From assembly GCF_016313185.1 (NCBI RefSeq), contig NZ_CP066218.1:2046001-2110000 (forward strand): a stretch of DNA of 64,000 nucleotides, in the 5' to 3' direction. Position numbers and translations under genes: made by a program. How positions within the stretch are numbered: the stretch's first letter is position 1; every line of letters begins with the position of its first letter. The notes beneath the pieces are model-generated. The model searched no databases. It was not told the DNA's origin and worked only from the letters and a program-made list of their open reading frames with translations. This DNA is from Mycolicibacterium baixiangningiae (GTDB taxonomy: Bacteria > Actinomycetota > Actinomycetes > Mycobacteriales > Mycobacteriaceae). Shown here in pieces: positions 1 to 8,982 of the stretch.

Positions 1-770
1 GCATCGTGCTGACCACTGCGACCAAGGCGGCGATCCGTTACCTCAACCTGGTCGGCGATCGCTATCTGGAACTCGTCGACACACCGGGTTCGACGAAGAT
101 CCTCCCGACCGGGGCGCAGATACCGCTCGATCGGACGGCGCCGGCGCTGGACCTCGACCTGCTGCTCGGTGGTCTCAAACCTGTGATCCAGGGACTCAAT
201 CCGCAAGACGTCAACGCGCTGACCTCGTCCCTGATCCAGGTCCTGCAGGGCCAGGGCGGAACGCTGGAATCGCTGATGTCGAGGACCTCGTCGTTCACCA
301 ACTCGCTGGCGGACAACGGCCAGGTCATCGAAGCCTTGATCGACGATCTGCGAACGGTGCTGGCGACGCTGGCCGAAGACGGTGACGAGTTCTCCGGCGC
401 GGTCGACCGACTCGAGAAACTCGTCAATGGGCTGTCGGCCGATCGCGACCCGATCGGCACTGCCATCGAGTCGTTGGACAACGGCACGGCGTCACTGGCA
501 GATCTGCTCGGTAGGGCCCGACAGCCGCTGGCCGGCACGGTCGACCAGTTGAACGAGCTCGCCCCGATCCTCGACAACGACAAGCCCCGGATCGACGCCA
601 CGCTTCAGAAGTTGCCCGAGATCTATCGCAAACTCGCACGGGTGGGCTCCTATGGCGCCTTCTTCCCTTATTACATCTGCGCTGTCACGTTCCGCGCCAG
701 CGATCTTCAGGGACGCACGGTGGTCTTCCCGTGGATCCGGCAGGAAGCGGGAAGGTGCGAGGAGAACTAG
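1..770 (+). CDS. mceB: MceB-family protein, 5'-truncated by window edge
   Basis: C-terminal ~255 residues of an Mce (mammalian cell entry) substrate-binding subunit. The frame is open from base 3; the N-terminal membrane segment and most of the MCE domain lie outside the window. What remains is the helical region typical of Mce proteins (repeated Leu/Asn/Asp-rich heptad-like stretches) ending in a conserved-looking FFPYYICAVTF segment near the C-terminus. It is followed without a gap by the next mce gene, so it is the B subunit by position in the usual A-F order. Inferred role: part of the hexameric envelope tunnel of an Mce lipid importer. Confidence 0.85.
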   Translation, partial: IVLTTATKAAIRYLNLVGDRYLELVDTPGSTKILPTGAQIPLDRTAPALDLDLLLGGLKPVIQGLNPQDVNALTSSLIQVLQGQGGTLESLMSRTSSFTNSLADNGQVIEALIDDLRTVLATLAEDGDEFSGAVDRLEKLVNGLSADRDPIGTAIESLDNGTASLADLLGRARQPLAGTVDQLNELAPILDNDKPRIDATLQKLPEIYRKLARVGSYGAFFPYYICAVTFRASDLQGRTVVFPWIRQEAGRCEEN

Positions 771-1874
771 ATGCTGAAGTACCGCGGATCGCAGCTGATC
801 AAGTCCGGCGTCATCGGCCTCGTCGTGATGATCCTCATCGTCGCCGTGGGCCTGGCACCGGAGCGCCTGATCTCCATGGCCACCGCACTGCGATACCAGG
901 CGCTGTTCACCGAGGCGGGTGGCATTGCCACCGGTAACGATGTGACGGTCTCCGGCATCAAGGTCGGCTCGGTCACCTCGGTCGGTCTCGACAATGGCGA
1001 CGCGCTGGTCGATTTCACCGTCGACAGCAGGTACGCGCTGGGCTCCGACAGCACGGCCGATATCCGCACCGGAACCCTGCTCGGCGAGCGGGTGCTGGTG
1101 CTGAAGCCGGCGGGCAGTGGCAACCTGTCGCGCACTGCGCCCATCCCGACGTCCCGAACGTCCTCGCCGTACTCGTTGTCGGATGCGCTCGGCGAGCTCA
1201 CCACCAACACCGCCGGCACGAACACCGACACGCTCAACCAGTCGCTGGACACGCTGGCCGCGACGCTCGATCAGATCAGTCCTCAGCTGGGTCCGGCGTT
1301 CGACGGGCTGTCGCGGCTGTCGAAGTCGCTCAACAACCGAAACGAGAGTCTGTCGGAGCTGCTGAAGACGGCCGGCGACGTCACCGGGATCTTCGCCGAA
1401 CGCAGCAAGCAGGTCAACGCGCTGATCCTGAACGCCAACGACCTGCTCGCCGTGCTCAATGAGCGCCGGCAGGCGATCGTGAGCCTGCTCGCCAACATCT
1501 CGGCGGTCTCACGTGAACTCAGCGGCGTGGTCGCCGACAACGAGCAGGAACTGGCGCCGACTCTGGAGCGGTTGAACTCGGTCACCGCGGTGCTGGAGAA
1601 GAACCGGGACAACCTGGCCAAGATGCTCCCCGGGGCGGCCAAGTACTACCTGACACAGGGCGAGATCGTCGCGAACGGCGCGTACTACAACGCCCTGGTC
1701 CCCAACCTCGCATTCGGACAGCTGCTGCAGCCGTTCCTGGACTACGCGTTCGGGTTCAGGCGAGGCGTCAATGCCGGTCAGCCGCCGGACAACGCCGGGC
1801 CGCGGGCCGAGCTGGAATTCCCCGTCAACGGCATCCCGCAGCCAGGAGATCTCCCTGATGATGGAAACCCGTAA
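771..1874 (+). CDS. mceC: MceC-family protein of Mce lipid transporter
   Basis: 367-residue Mce protein starting with ATG right after the mceB stop. One N-terminal membrane segment (about residues 12-32) precedes the MCE domain (about 35-115, with the motif GNDVTVSGIKVGSV), then a long predicted alpha-helical region and a short polar tail. Mce subunits C-F normally assemble as a periplasm-spanning lipid conduit energised by YrbE permeases and MceG; those lie outside the window. The 3' end overlaps the next gene by 17 bp, indicating translational coupling. Assignment to C is positional. Confidence 0.88.
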   Translation: MLKYRGSQLIKSGVIGLVVMILIVAVGLAPERLISMATALRYQALFTEAGGIATGNDVTVSGIKVGSVTSVGLDNGDALVDFTVDSRYALGSDSTADIRTGTLLGERVLVLKPAGSGNLSRTAPIPTSRTSSPYSLSDALGELTTNTAGTNTDTLNQSLDTLAATLDQISPQLGPAFDGLSRLSKSLNNRNESLSELLKTAGDVTGIFAERSKQVNALILNANDLLAVLNERRQAIVSLLANISAVSRELSGVVADNEQELAPTLERLNSVTAVLEKNRDNLAKMLPGAAKYYLTQGEIVANGAYYNALVPNLAFGQLLQPFLDYAFGFRRGVNAGQPPDNAGPRAELEFPVNGIPQPGDLPDDGNP

Positions 1875-3360
1875 GCGATTGGCGGCCGGCACGGCGTTGC
1901 TGCTGGTCGTCCTGCTGTTCGTCGGTGCCGCGTTCGTCGTGCGCCAGGTCTTTTTCGGGCCCACCACGGTCAGCGCGTACTTCCCGACGGCGACGGCGAT
2001 CTACCCCGGTGACGAGGTGCGGGTGGCGGGCATCAAGGTCGGCACCATCGACGCCATCGAGCCCGAGGGCACGGAGACCAAGCTGGTGATGAAGATCGAC
2101 CATGGCGTTTCGGTCCCGGCCGAGGCCAAGGCGATCATCGTCGCTCCGAACCTGATCGCCGCCCGCTACGTTCAGCTCACGCCGGCGTACCGGACGGGAG
2201 CAGGGCCGACGCTGGGTGACGGCGCGGTGATTCCGAGGGACAGGACCGCCGTACCGGTCGAGTGGGACGAGGTCAAGGACCAGTTGATGCGGCTGGCAAC
2301 AGAATTGGGACCCGGTACCGGTCAGGATTCCAAGGTGTCCGGCACTTCGGTGTCGCGCTTCATCGACAGTGCCGCGAACGCGTTGGAGGGCAACGGCGAC
2401 AAGCTCCGGCAAACGCTGGCTCAATTATCCGGCGCAGCACGGATTTTCGCCGAAGGCAGCGGCAACATCGTCGACATCGTCAAGAACCTGCAGATCTTCG
2501 TCAGTGCGCTTCGGGACAGTAAAGAACAGATCGTCCTGTTCCAGAATCGACTGGCCAGTCTGAGCAGCGTGTTGAACGACAACAGGGACGAGTTCGACGG
2601 CGCGCTGTCCGACCTGTCGGTCGCCATCGGCGAAGTGCAGCGGTTCGTCGCGGGGACCCGCAACCAGACCGCAGAGCAGATCCAGCGGCTGGGCAACGTC
2701 ACTCAGGTCCTGGTCGACAATCGTCTCGCCCTCGAGAACGTTCTTCACATCACCCCGAACGCCATCGCCAACTTCAACAACATCTACTACCCGAACGGCG
2801 GGTCGGTCACGGGCGCCTTCTCGATCGTGAACTTCTCGAATCCGGTGTGGTTCATCTGCGGCATGATCGGCGCCGTCGCCAACGTCACCGCACCCGAGAC
2901 GGCGAAACTCTGCGAGCAATACCTGGGTCCGGCGTTGCGGCTGGCCAACTTCAACAACCTTCCGCTTCCCGTCAACCCCTACCTGCGGCCTGCGGTGAAT
3001 CCGGACCGGATGATCATCACCGATCCGAAGCTGGCCCCAGGCGGAGCCGGGCCGGGTGACCCACCCGAACCACCGCCGACCGTGTCGGCCTACACCGGCG
3101 CCGGAGACGTGCCACCGCCCCCTGGTTGGAGGGCTCCGCCCGGGCAGCCGGGACTGTACGCACCTGACAGGGATGCCCCGGCCATTCCGTCGCCGGCCCT
3201 GTTCCCGGGCGCGCCGCTTCCCGGACCGCCCAACGTGATGTCGAACGTGCCTCCGGGCCCGTCGACCGTCGAGGGGATGTTGCTTCCGGCGACCCCGCCG
3301 CCGCCGCCGCCGCCTCCGGATGCACCGCTGTTGCCGGCAGAAGGGATGCCGCCCTCATGA
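1858..3360 (+). CDS. mceD: MceD-family protein of Mce lipid transporter
   Basis: 500-residue Mce protein. The ATG at 1858 is chosen because a GGAG ribosome-binding site lies about 10 bp upstream and the N-terminal membrane segment (about residues 8-28) follows directly; the frame is open further upstream, but that part overlaps mceC and is not Mce-like. The MCE domain is at about 36-115 (GDEVRVAGIKVGTI), followed by the helical domain and a conserved GGSVTGAFSIVNFSNP segment. The last ~110 residues are a proline-rich low-complexity tail usual for MceD. Overlaps mceE by 4 bp (ATGA). Confidence 0.88.
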   Translation: MMETRKRLAAGTALLLVVLLFVGAAFVVRQVFFGPTTVSAYFPTATAIYPGDEVRVAGIKVGTIDAIEPEGTETKLVMKIDHGVSVPAEAKAIIVAPNLIAARYVQLTPAYRTGAGPTLGDGAVIPRDRTAVPVEWDEVKDQLMRLATELGPGTGQDSKVSGTSVSRFIDSAANALEGNGDKLRQTLAQLSGAARIFAEGSGNIVDIVKNLQIFVSALRDSKEQIVLFQNRLASLSSVLNDNRDEFDGALSDLSVAIGEVQRFVAGTRNQTAEQIQRLGNVTQVLVDNRLALENVLHITPNAIANFNNIYYPNGGSVTGAFSIVNFSNPVWFICGMIGAVANVTAPETAKLCEQYLGPALRLANFNNLPLPVNPYLRPAVNPDRMIITDPKLAPGGAGPGDPPEPPPTVSAYTGAGDVPPPPGWRAPPGQPGLYAPDRDAPAIPSPALFPGAPLPGPPNVMSNVPPGPSTVEGMLLPATPPPPPPPPDAPLLPAEGMPPS

Positions 3361-4727
3361 TTCAGGCGACGAAGAGGTTTGCCGTCGTCGGCTCGTGCGT
3401 TGCCCTCACGCTGACGGGTTGTTCGTATCAGGGCTTGAACTCGCTGCCGCTGCCGGGGGCACCCGGGCGGGGATCCGACGCGGTCAGCTACCACGTGGAG
3501 GTCGCGAATGTGGCGACCCTGGAGTCGAACGCACCGGTGCTGATCGACGATGTGGTCGTCGGCAGTGTGGGCAAGATGACGGTGCAGAACTGGCACGCCG
3601 ACGTGGAGATCTCGGTCAAGCCGGACGTGGTGGTGCCTGCCAACGCCGTGGCCACCGTCGGTCAGACCAGCCTGTTGGGATCCATGCACCTGGCACTCAA
3701 TCCACCGGTCGGTGAAGGGCCGAGTGGTCGATTGCAGCCCGGCGCCACCGTCGCGCTGAACGATTCGTCGACCTACCCGTCCACCGAACGGACGCTCTCG
3801 TCACTGTCCGTCGTCGTCAACGGCGGCGGACTCGGCCAGGTGGGCGACATCATCCACAATGCCAACATCGCGTTGTCCGGGCGCGCGCCGGAGTTCCGCG
3901 AACTGCTCGGCCGGCTCGACAGATTCGTCGGTGTGCTCGATGGACAGCGGGACAACATCATCAGTGCCATCGAAGAACTGAGGCGCGTCTCCGGTACGTT
4001 CGCCGGCCAGCGCGACGTGATCGACCGTGCACTCAAGGACATCCCACCGGCACTCGACGTGCTGATCAAGGAACGCCCCCGGCTGACCACCGCGCTGGAG
4101 AAGCTCGGGCGGTTCAGCGACACGGCCACCGGTCTGGTCAACGACGCGGGTGATGATCTCGTGACCAACCTGCGGAACCTGGAGCCGGCCCTCAAGTCGC
4201 TGGCCGATATCGGACCGGATCTGTCTTCTGCGCTGATCTGGGCGACGGCCTTTCCCTACGGCCCGGCGTTCGCCGACAAGATCACCAAGGGTGACTTCAT
4301 CAATCTGTATGCGATCTTCGACCTCACCTATCCGCGACTGAAGAAGACGATGTTCCTCGGTACTCGGTGGGGTGACGAGAACGCCAAGCTCATTCCCGCG
4401 CCGGGGGACCCGTATTACCTGAACTACTCCTACGATCCGATGCTGAGCGCCGCCACGCCGCCGCCACCGCAGTCGCCCTCGGACGCGGCGGCCGAACAGC
4501 TGCTGGCGCCCGGTCAGGATTCGCCGCCCGCCGGCGCGATGCCACCGGTGACCGAGCCGCTCGTGCCGGTGGTTCCGCCGCCCGCCGCGCTGCCCGGGAT
4601 GGGGGTGCCGGCAGTCACCACGTCGTCGCAGATCTTCGCCGGACCGTACGGTCCGGGAGCCTCTGCTCCACCTGCCCCTGCGCCGCCGCCGAACGACGCC
4701 CAATCGACACCTGGAGGCGGTGGCTGA
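3357..4727 (+). CDS. mceE: MceE-family lipoprotein
   Basis: 456-residue Mce lipoprotein. The N-terminus is a lipoprotein signal peptide with lipobox LTGC, lipidated Cys22 predicted. The MCE domain spans about 40-120 (VLIDDVVVGSVGKM), then the long helical region, then a C-terminal tail rich in Pro/Ala/Gly (about 365-456). Mycobacterial mce operons place the single lipidated subunit (LprK/LprN type) at position E, which fits. ATGA overlaps with mceD; the stop overlaps the mceF ATG by one base (TGATG). Confidence 0.9.
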   Translation: MIQATKRFAVVGSCVALTLTGCSYQGLNSLPLPGAPGRGSDAVSYHVEVANVATLESNAPVLIDDVVVGSVGKMTVQNWHADVEISVKPDVVVPANAVATVGQTSLLGSMHLALNPPVGEGPSGRLQPGATVALNDSSTYPSTERTLSSLSVVVNGGGLGQVGDIIHNANIALSGRAPEFRELLGRLDRFVGVLDGQRDNIISAIEELRRVSGTFAGQRDVIDRALKDIPPALDVLIKERPRLTTALEKLGRFSDTATGLVNDAGDDLVTNLRNLEPALKSLADIGPDLSSALIWATAFPYGPAFADKITKGDFINLYAIFDLTYPRLKKTMFLGTRWGDENAKLIPAPGDPYYLNYSYDPMLSAATPPPPQSPSDAAAEQLLAPGQDSPPAGAMPPVTEPLVPVVPPPAALPGMGVPAVTTSSQIFAGPYGPGASAPPAPAPPPNDAQSTPGGGG

Positions 4728-6397
4728 TGCTGACACGCTTCGTCCGAACCCAACTCGTCATCTTCACGATCGCGTCGATCGTCGGTGTGGGTGTGATGGT
4801 CTTCGCGTACATGAAGGTGCCGACCCTGCTCGGTATCGGCAAGGTGAACGTGACGCTGGAGCTGCCGACCGGCGGCGGCCTCTACCAGTTCAGCAATGTG
4901 ACCTACCGCGGTGTGCAGGTCGGCGAGGTGACGGCAGTAGAGCTGACCGAGAAGGGTGCGAAAGCCACGCTGCTGCTGGACATGTCGCCGGAGATCCCCG
5001 CCGATCTGGAAGCCGCCGTCCGCAGTGTGTCCGCGGTGGGGGAGCAGTACGTCGATCTGCGTCCGCGCACGGATTCCGGCCCGTACCTCGAGGACGGATC
5101 GGTCATCACCCAGGAGAACGCGACGGTCCCTCAGGCGGTGGGGCCGATGCTCGATCAGGTCAGCAAACTGGTCGACAGCATCCCGGAGGGCCGGATCAGC
5201 GACGTGCTCGACGAGACGTTCAAGGCGTTCAACGGTGCGGGCCCGGATTTCGCGTCACTGCTGGACTCCGCGAGCAAGGTGACCAAGGACGCCAACGGTG
5301 TCTCCGACCAGATGCGGGCGTTGATCGACGACAGCGGACCACTTCTGGACTCACAGGCGGAGACCACCGACGCCATCCGGGCCTGGGCGCGCAGCCTGTC
5401 CGGGGTCAGCGAGCAGCTTGTGCAGAACGACCCCGAAGTGCGCGCGATCCTGCAGCGCGGACCCGGCTTCGCGCAGGAGGTTTCGCAGCTCCTGAATCAG
5501 GTGAAGCCGACGCTACCGGTGCTGCTGGCGAATCTGACCACCGTCGGCCAGACCCTCGTCACCTACAATCCCTCCCTCGAGCAACTCCTCGTCATCTTCC
5601 CGGGAATCATTGCGGCACAGCAGTCATTCGGGCTTCCGCAGAACAATCCGACGGGGCTGCCCTCGGGTGATTTCGCGATCACCATCGGCGATCCCCAGCC
5701 GTGCACTGTCGGCTTCCTCCCGCCGTCGCAATGGCGTTCACCGGAGGATACGACGACGCTCGACACACCGGATGGGCTGTACTGCAAGCTGCCGCAGGAC
5801 TCGCCGATTGCGGTCCGTGGTGCCCGCAACTACCCCTGCATGGGACACCCGGGAAAGCGCGCGCCCACGGTCGAACTCTGCAATGACCCCAGGGGATTTC
5901 AGCCGCTGGCGATGCGCGAACACTCACTTGGGCCGTACCCATTCGACCCGAATCTGGTCTCCCAGGGCATCCCGCCGGACGATCGCGTGGACTTCAGCGA
6001 TCGGATCCATGCGCCGACAGGGGGCACACCACTGCCCCCGGGCGCGGCGCCCGGCACGGCGCCGCAGCCCCCCTCACCGGTGCGGAGCACGCCGGCGCCG
6101 ATCGCGCCGCCGAGCGCTCCGGCGCGGCCGGTGCCCCCACCGCCGCCGGCCGGCAACTCCATCAACGGCACGCCCCTCCCGGCGGCGCCGCCGGTGTCGC
6201 CGCCTGCCGGCAACGGTGCCGTACCCGCCACGCCGAGTGCCTTCAACGGCAACGACTCTGGTGGTCCCTCCGTCGCCGTCGCGCACTATGACCCCGGAAC
6301 GGGTGAATACATCTCGCCCGACGGTCAGCTCCAGCAGCTGACGAATGTGCGCGCCGGGGCCGAACCGAAGTCGTGGAAGGACCTGCTTCCGATCTGA
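4727..6397 (+). CDS. mceF: MceF-family protein, last subunit of the operon
   Basis: 556-residue Mce protein. N-terminal membrane segment (about residues 8-30), MCE domain about 38-115 (FSNVTYRGVQVGEV), helical domain, then a region with several Cys residues (PQPCTVGF, LYCKLPQ, NYPCMG, VELCND) seen in MceF proteins, and a proline-rich tail of about 100 residues ending SWKDLLPI. The final gene of the mce run; in most mycobacterial mce loci the mas genes follow at once, but here they are found only at 19.4 kb. No evidence in the window identifies the substrate. Confidence 0.9.
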   Translation: MLTRFVRTQLVIFTIASIVGVGVMVFAYMKVPTLLGIGKVNVTLELPTGGGLYQFSNVTYRGVQVGEVTAVELTEKGAKATLLLDMSPEIPADLEAAVRSVSAVGEQYVDLRPRTDSGPYLEDGSVITQENATVPQAVGPMLDQVSKLVDSIPEGRISDVLDETFKAFNGAGPDFASLLDSASKVTKDANGVSDQMRALIDDSGPLLDSQAETTDAIRAWARSLSGVSEQLVQNDPEVRAILQRGPGFAQEVSQLLNQVKPTLPVLLANLTTVGQTLVTYNPSLEQLLVIFPGIIAAQQSFGLPQNNPTGLPSGDFAITIGDPQPCTVGFLPPSQWRSPEDTTTLDTPDGLYCKLPQDSPIAVRGARNYPCMGHPGKRAPTVELCNDPRGFQPLAMREHSLGPYPFDPNLVSQGIPPDDRVDFSDRIHAPTGGTPLPPGAAPGTAPQPPSPVRSTPAPIAPPSAPARPVPPPPPAGNSINGTPLPAAPPVSPPAGNGAVPATPSAFNGNDSGGPSVAVAHYDPGTGEYISPDGQLQQLTNVRAGAEPKSWKDLLPI

Positions 6398-6411
6398 GGC
6401 CCGCGCGGGCC
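6398..6411. terminator. Short GC palindrome between convergent genes
   Basis: Perfect 14-bp palindrome GGCCCGCGCGGGCC begins at the last base region of mceF and ends 8 bp before the convergent gene's stop. Could act as a short GC-rich bidirectional terminator; no U-tract on either side and little room for a loop, so the function is a guess. Confidence 0.35.
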
Positions 6412-6418
6412 CGCCAGG

Positions 6419-6937
6419 TCAGGTCAGCTTCTCCACCCGGACGGGAAGCTCCTTGACGACTTGCTCGTTCCTGCCGCAGGCACCCTTCGCACCTTTGGTG
6501 ATGTTGCGTCCCGCCAGGAGGGTGGTGATCTTCACGTCACGGTGGTTCGCGACGGGGTTGATCCCCCAGATGAGGAACTTCTGTTCGCCGGAGGCGAAGG
6601 TGCCGTCGGGGCACGGCACCCAGTTCGGAATCTCGTGCTCTGCAGTCCAATAGGAGCCCTCGAAGGTCATCGGGGCGGTCCAACCGACGTTGCTTCTGAT
6701 CTCACCGGTGCACTCGATCGGGCTGACGCAGCTCGATGTGATCGTCCAGATCTCCTCCGTGGACTGTTCGTCGAAATAGACCTGGTTACGCTGCGCCCAT
6801 TCGCCGTTCGAGATCGCCCGATACGTGCCGTTGAGTTCTACTCCGAAGTTCGAGGCGTGCGCGGACGGTGCTGCGCCCAACGCTCCGATGAGGGTGATTG
6901 CCGCCGCCGCTACGCCTGTCAGACCCACTTCTCGCAT
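6419..6937 (-). CDS. Small secreted protein of mce-locus type
   Basis: 172 residues. The ATG at 6937 is chosen because it gives a clean Sec signal peptide (basic MREVG start, hydrophobic core to about residue 20, cleavage after AHA). Mature part has paired cysteines (SSCVSPIECTG, WVPCPDG, GACGRN), many Trp/Tyr residues and a conserved-looking GTYRA opening, so a small disulfide-stabilised extracellular beta domain is likely. From memory it resembles the small exported proteins found beside the M. tuberculosis mce3 operon (Rv1975 type); this needs a search. Divergent from the next gene, 73 bp apart. Confidence 0.75.
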   Translation of the reverse strand: MREVGLTGVAAAAITLIGALGAAPSAHASNFGVELNGTYRAISNGEWAQRNQVYFDEQSTEEIWTITSSCVSPIECTGEIRSNVGWTAPMTFEGSYWTAEHEIPNWVPCPDGTFASGEQKFLIWGINPVANHRDVKITTLLAGRNITKGAKGACGRNEQVVKELPVRVEKLT

Positions 6938-7010
6938 GTGTGCCAGCCTAACGGCGCTCGAAGCGATGTTCTCCAAATGCGAGAAGATCGTTGCCGGAAC
7001 ATGTGACAAT

Positions 7011-7427
7011 ATGTCGGTGCGAGCCATGGTGGCAGTGTTTGCTGCATTTTTGATGAGTGTTGCGATGGCGCCCGCCGCGCCACGCGCTGCAGCCCAGCCC
7101 CCGGAGTGTCACGACCCCTCCTGTACACCGGGCATCGCCCCGAACATCGTTCTGGGTTCCTACTGCAGCACCACCACCCACTACGTTTTCGGCGTGACCT
7201 CGTGGGGACGCCTGGTCTTCTGCGGTTCCCCGCGGCGATATGAACCCCGGTGGTTCCGCTCGCCGGAGATGCACGGGATCAAGAACGAGAACGACGGGTG
7301 CTCCACGCTCGAAGGCGGAGTCGCCCAGGCGCCGGACGGCCTGTTCCTGAGCTGTGTGGTGGCAGGCGACCCGGGCCGCGCCTATTGGACACGCGGCGAT
7401 ACCCCGCCTCGGTCGGGCGATACGTAA
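7011..7427 (+). CDS. Small secreted cysteine-rich protein
   Basis: 138 residues from the ATG at 7011 (a second ATG at 7026 is possible). Signal peptide with hydrophobic core at about residues 5-27 and an Ala-rich cleavage region. The mature protein contains six cysteines (ECHDPSCTPG, SYCST, VFCGSP, GCSTLEG, LSCVV) and the motif FGVTSWGRLVFCGSPRRYEP. Exported soluble protein of unknown function. It forms a divergent pair with the other small secreted gene at 6419-6937, an arrangement I recall from mce3-type loci (Rv1974/Rv1975). No enzyme motif seen. Confidence 0.75.
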   Translation: MSVRAMVAVFAAFLMSVAMAPAAPRAAAQPPECHDPSCTPGIAPNIVLGSYCSTTTHYVFGVTSWGRLVFCGSPRRYEPRWFRSPEMHGIKNENDGCSTLEGGVAQAPDGLFLSCVVAGDPGRAYWTRGDTPPRSGDT

Positions 7428-7484
7428 GACGTCACCGGCGCACCGGGACGCCGTCGGCCCACGGCGGCTCGGCACGCGCGGGAC

Positions 7485-7502
7485 GGGGCCCTTCCGGGCC
7501 CC
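7485..7502. terminator. Hairpin between convergent genes
   Basis: Perfect 7-bp stem GGGGCCC / GGGCCCC with a TTCC tetraloop, placed between the convergent ends of the secreted-protein gene and the P450 gene. Probable bidirectional terminator; no T-run follows. Confidence 0.5.
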
Positions 7503-7508
7503 CGGCAC

Positions 7509-8789
7509 TCACCCGACCGGTGTGTACTTGATGTGGAGGTCGGTGAGGCCGCGCAGGATGAACGTCGGCTCGTAGTTGTAGACGCGCTCGCCGGCGGGCC
7601 CGTGGTACTCCTCGTCGATCGTGATGTCGGCCATCCGGTCCAGGAGCCGCTCGATCGACACCCGGCCCTCGACGCGGGCCAGCGGCCCGCCCGGGCAGGA
7701 GTGCACGCCGCGTCCGAACGCGATGTGTTCCCGGACGTTCTTGCGGTCGAGGTGGAACTCGTGGGGGTCCTCGAAGCGGCCGGGATCGCGATTCACCGCA
7801 CCCGGGCACACCATCACGATCGTGCCGGTCTTCACGTCGACGTCGCCAATCGTGGCGGGCCGCTTGGCCAACCGGAACTGGCTCTTCACCGGCGCGTCCA
7901 TGCGCAGCGACTCCTCGACGAACGTGGGGATGCGGCTGCGGTCGTTGCGCAGGGCCTCCTGGATCTCGGGGTGGTCGCCCAGGACGCGCATCGACGCCGA
8001 CAGCAGCTTGGTGGTGGTCTCCTGGCCCGCGGCGAACAGGAACGTCGCCGAGCGGGCGACCTCGATGAGCTCCGGAGTCGACTCGTCCGGGTACTTCGCG
8101 GTCGCCAGGGCGGTCAAGACGTCGTTACGGGGGTTCTGCCGGCGATCGGCGAGATAGCCGATGAACTTGTCGTCGAGCCATTCCAGGGGGTTGGTTCCGA
8201 CGTTCGAGCCGTCGAGGCGGCCGACCTGTGCCTCGGGCCGGGGGGCGCCCAGCACGTTGCGGAACTCCTCGTGATCCTCCTCGGGCACCCCGAGCAGATC
8301 GGCGATCACCAACAGCGAGAAGGGCTTGGCGTACGCGGAGAGGAAGTCACACTTTCCTGCGGAGACGAAGTCGTCGAGGACTTCGTCGGCGAGGCGCCAC
8401 ATGAAGTCCTCGTTCTCCTTGAGACGCTTGGGCGTCAGGAGCCGGTTCAACAGGGAGCGCGCGTAGGTGTGTTCGGGCGGGTCCATGGTGACCATGTGCT
8501 CGAACATCGGCAGGTGCGAGCGGTGCGCGGCGATCTGCTCGGTGAGGTCCTCACCTTCGGGCGTGAACGGCAGCGGCGGGAACGGCCCGCCGAGGGCGAT
8601 ACACGACGAGAAGGTGTCAGCGTCTTTGAGGACCGAGTTGGCCTCCTCGTAACCCGTGACCGCCAGCACGCCGTAGTGCGGCTCCGGTTGCACCGGGCAC
8701 TTACTGCGCAGGTGGTCGTAGTACGGGTGCGGGTCGGGGACCAGCGACGGGTCTGTGAAGTAGTCGATGGAGTCGTAGTCAGTCGCCAT
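7509..8789 (-). CDS. Cytochrome P450
   Basis: 426 residues, normal length for a soluble bacterial P450. Visible landmarks: I-helix oxygen-binding motif AGQETT (about 254-259), K-helix ExxR at 293-296, and the heme loop FGRGVHSCPGG with axial Cys365. No membrane anchor. It would use a ferredoxin/reductase partner, none of which is encoded nearby. Context (mce operon, acyl-CoA ligases, Ltp/DUF35 pair) suggests hydroxylation of a lipid, steroid or terpenoid substrate. It is divergent from a TetR regulator with a near-perfect 22-bp palindrome between them, so repression by that regulator is likely. I cannot assign a CYP family number. Confidence 0.93.
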   Translation of the reverse strand: MATDYDSIDYFTDPSLVPDPHPYYDHLRSKCPVQPEPHYGVLAVTGYEEANSVLKDADTFSSCIALGGPFPPLPFTPEGEDLTEQIAAHRSHLPMFEHMVTMDPPEHTYARSLLNRLLTPKRLKENEDFMWRLADEVLDDFVSAGKCDFLSAYAKPFSLLVIADLLGVPEEDHEEFRNVLGAPRPEAQVGRLDGSNVGTNPLEWLDDKFIGYLADRRQNPRNDVLTALATAKYPDESTPELIEVARSATFLFAAGQETTTKLLSASMRVLGDHPEIQEALRNDRSRIPTFVEESLRMDAPVKSQFRLAKRPATIGDVDVKTGTIVMVCPGAVNRDPGRFEDPHEFHLDRKNVREHIAFGRGVHSCPGGPLARVEGRVSIERLLDRMADITIDEEYHGPAGERVYNYEPTFILRGLTDLHIKYTPVG

Positions 8790-8870
8790 GGGTGTCGCTT
8801 CCTCCCGAAATCGGTGTCCGCCGAATTGGATTGGCGGCGGGCTTGGGCCGCCTGGACCCGAGAAGTGAAT

Positions 8871-8892
8871 ATGCTGAGCATCTGCTTAGCAT
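8871..8892. promoter_or_regulatory. Palindromic operator between P450 and tetR
   Basis: Arms ATGCTGAGCA and TGCTTAGCAT separated by TC, 9 of 10 positions complementary. Size and symmetry suit a TetR dimer. It sits in the 193-bp divergent promoter region, 82 bp from the P450 start and 90 bp from the regulator start. Likely autoregulatory and P450 operator of the adjacent TetR protein (inference). Confidence 0.7.
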
Positions 8893-8982
8893 GGGGGTTG
8901 AGTCGTGGTCAACCTCACACGGCGGGTCGGCGTCTACGATCTGCGGGTTGGGATGCGCGCAGGCGGACAGGAGAGGGTTTCG

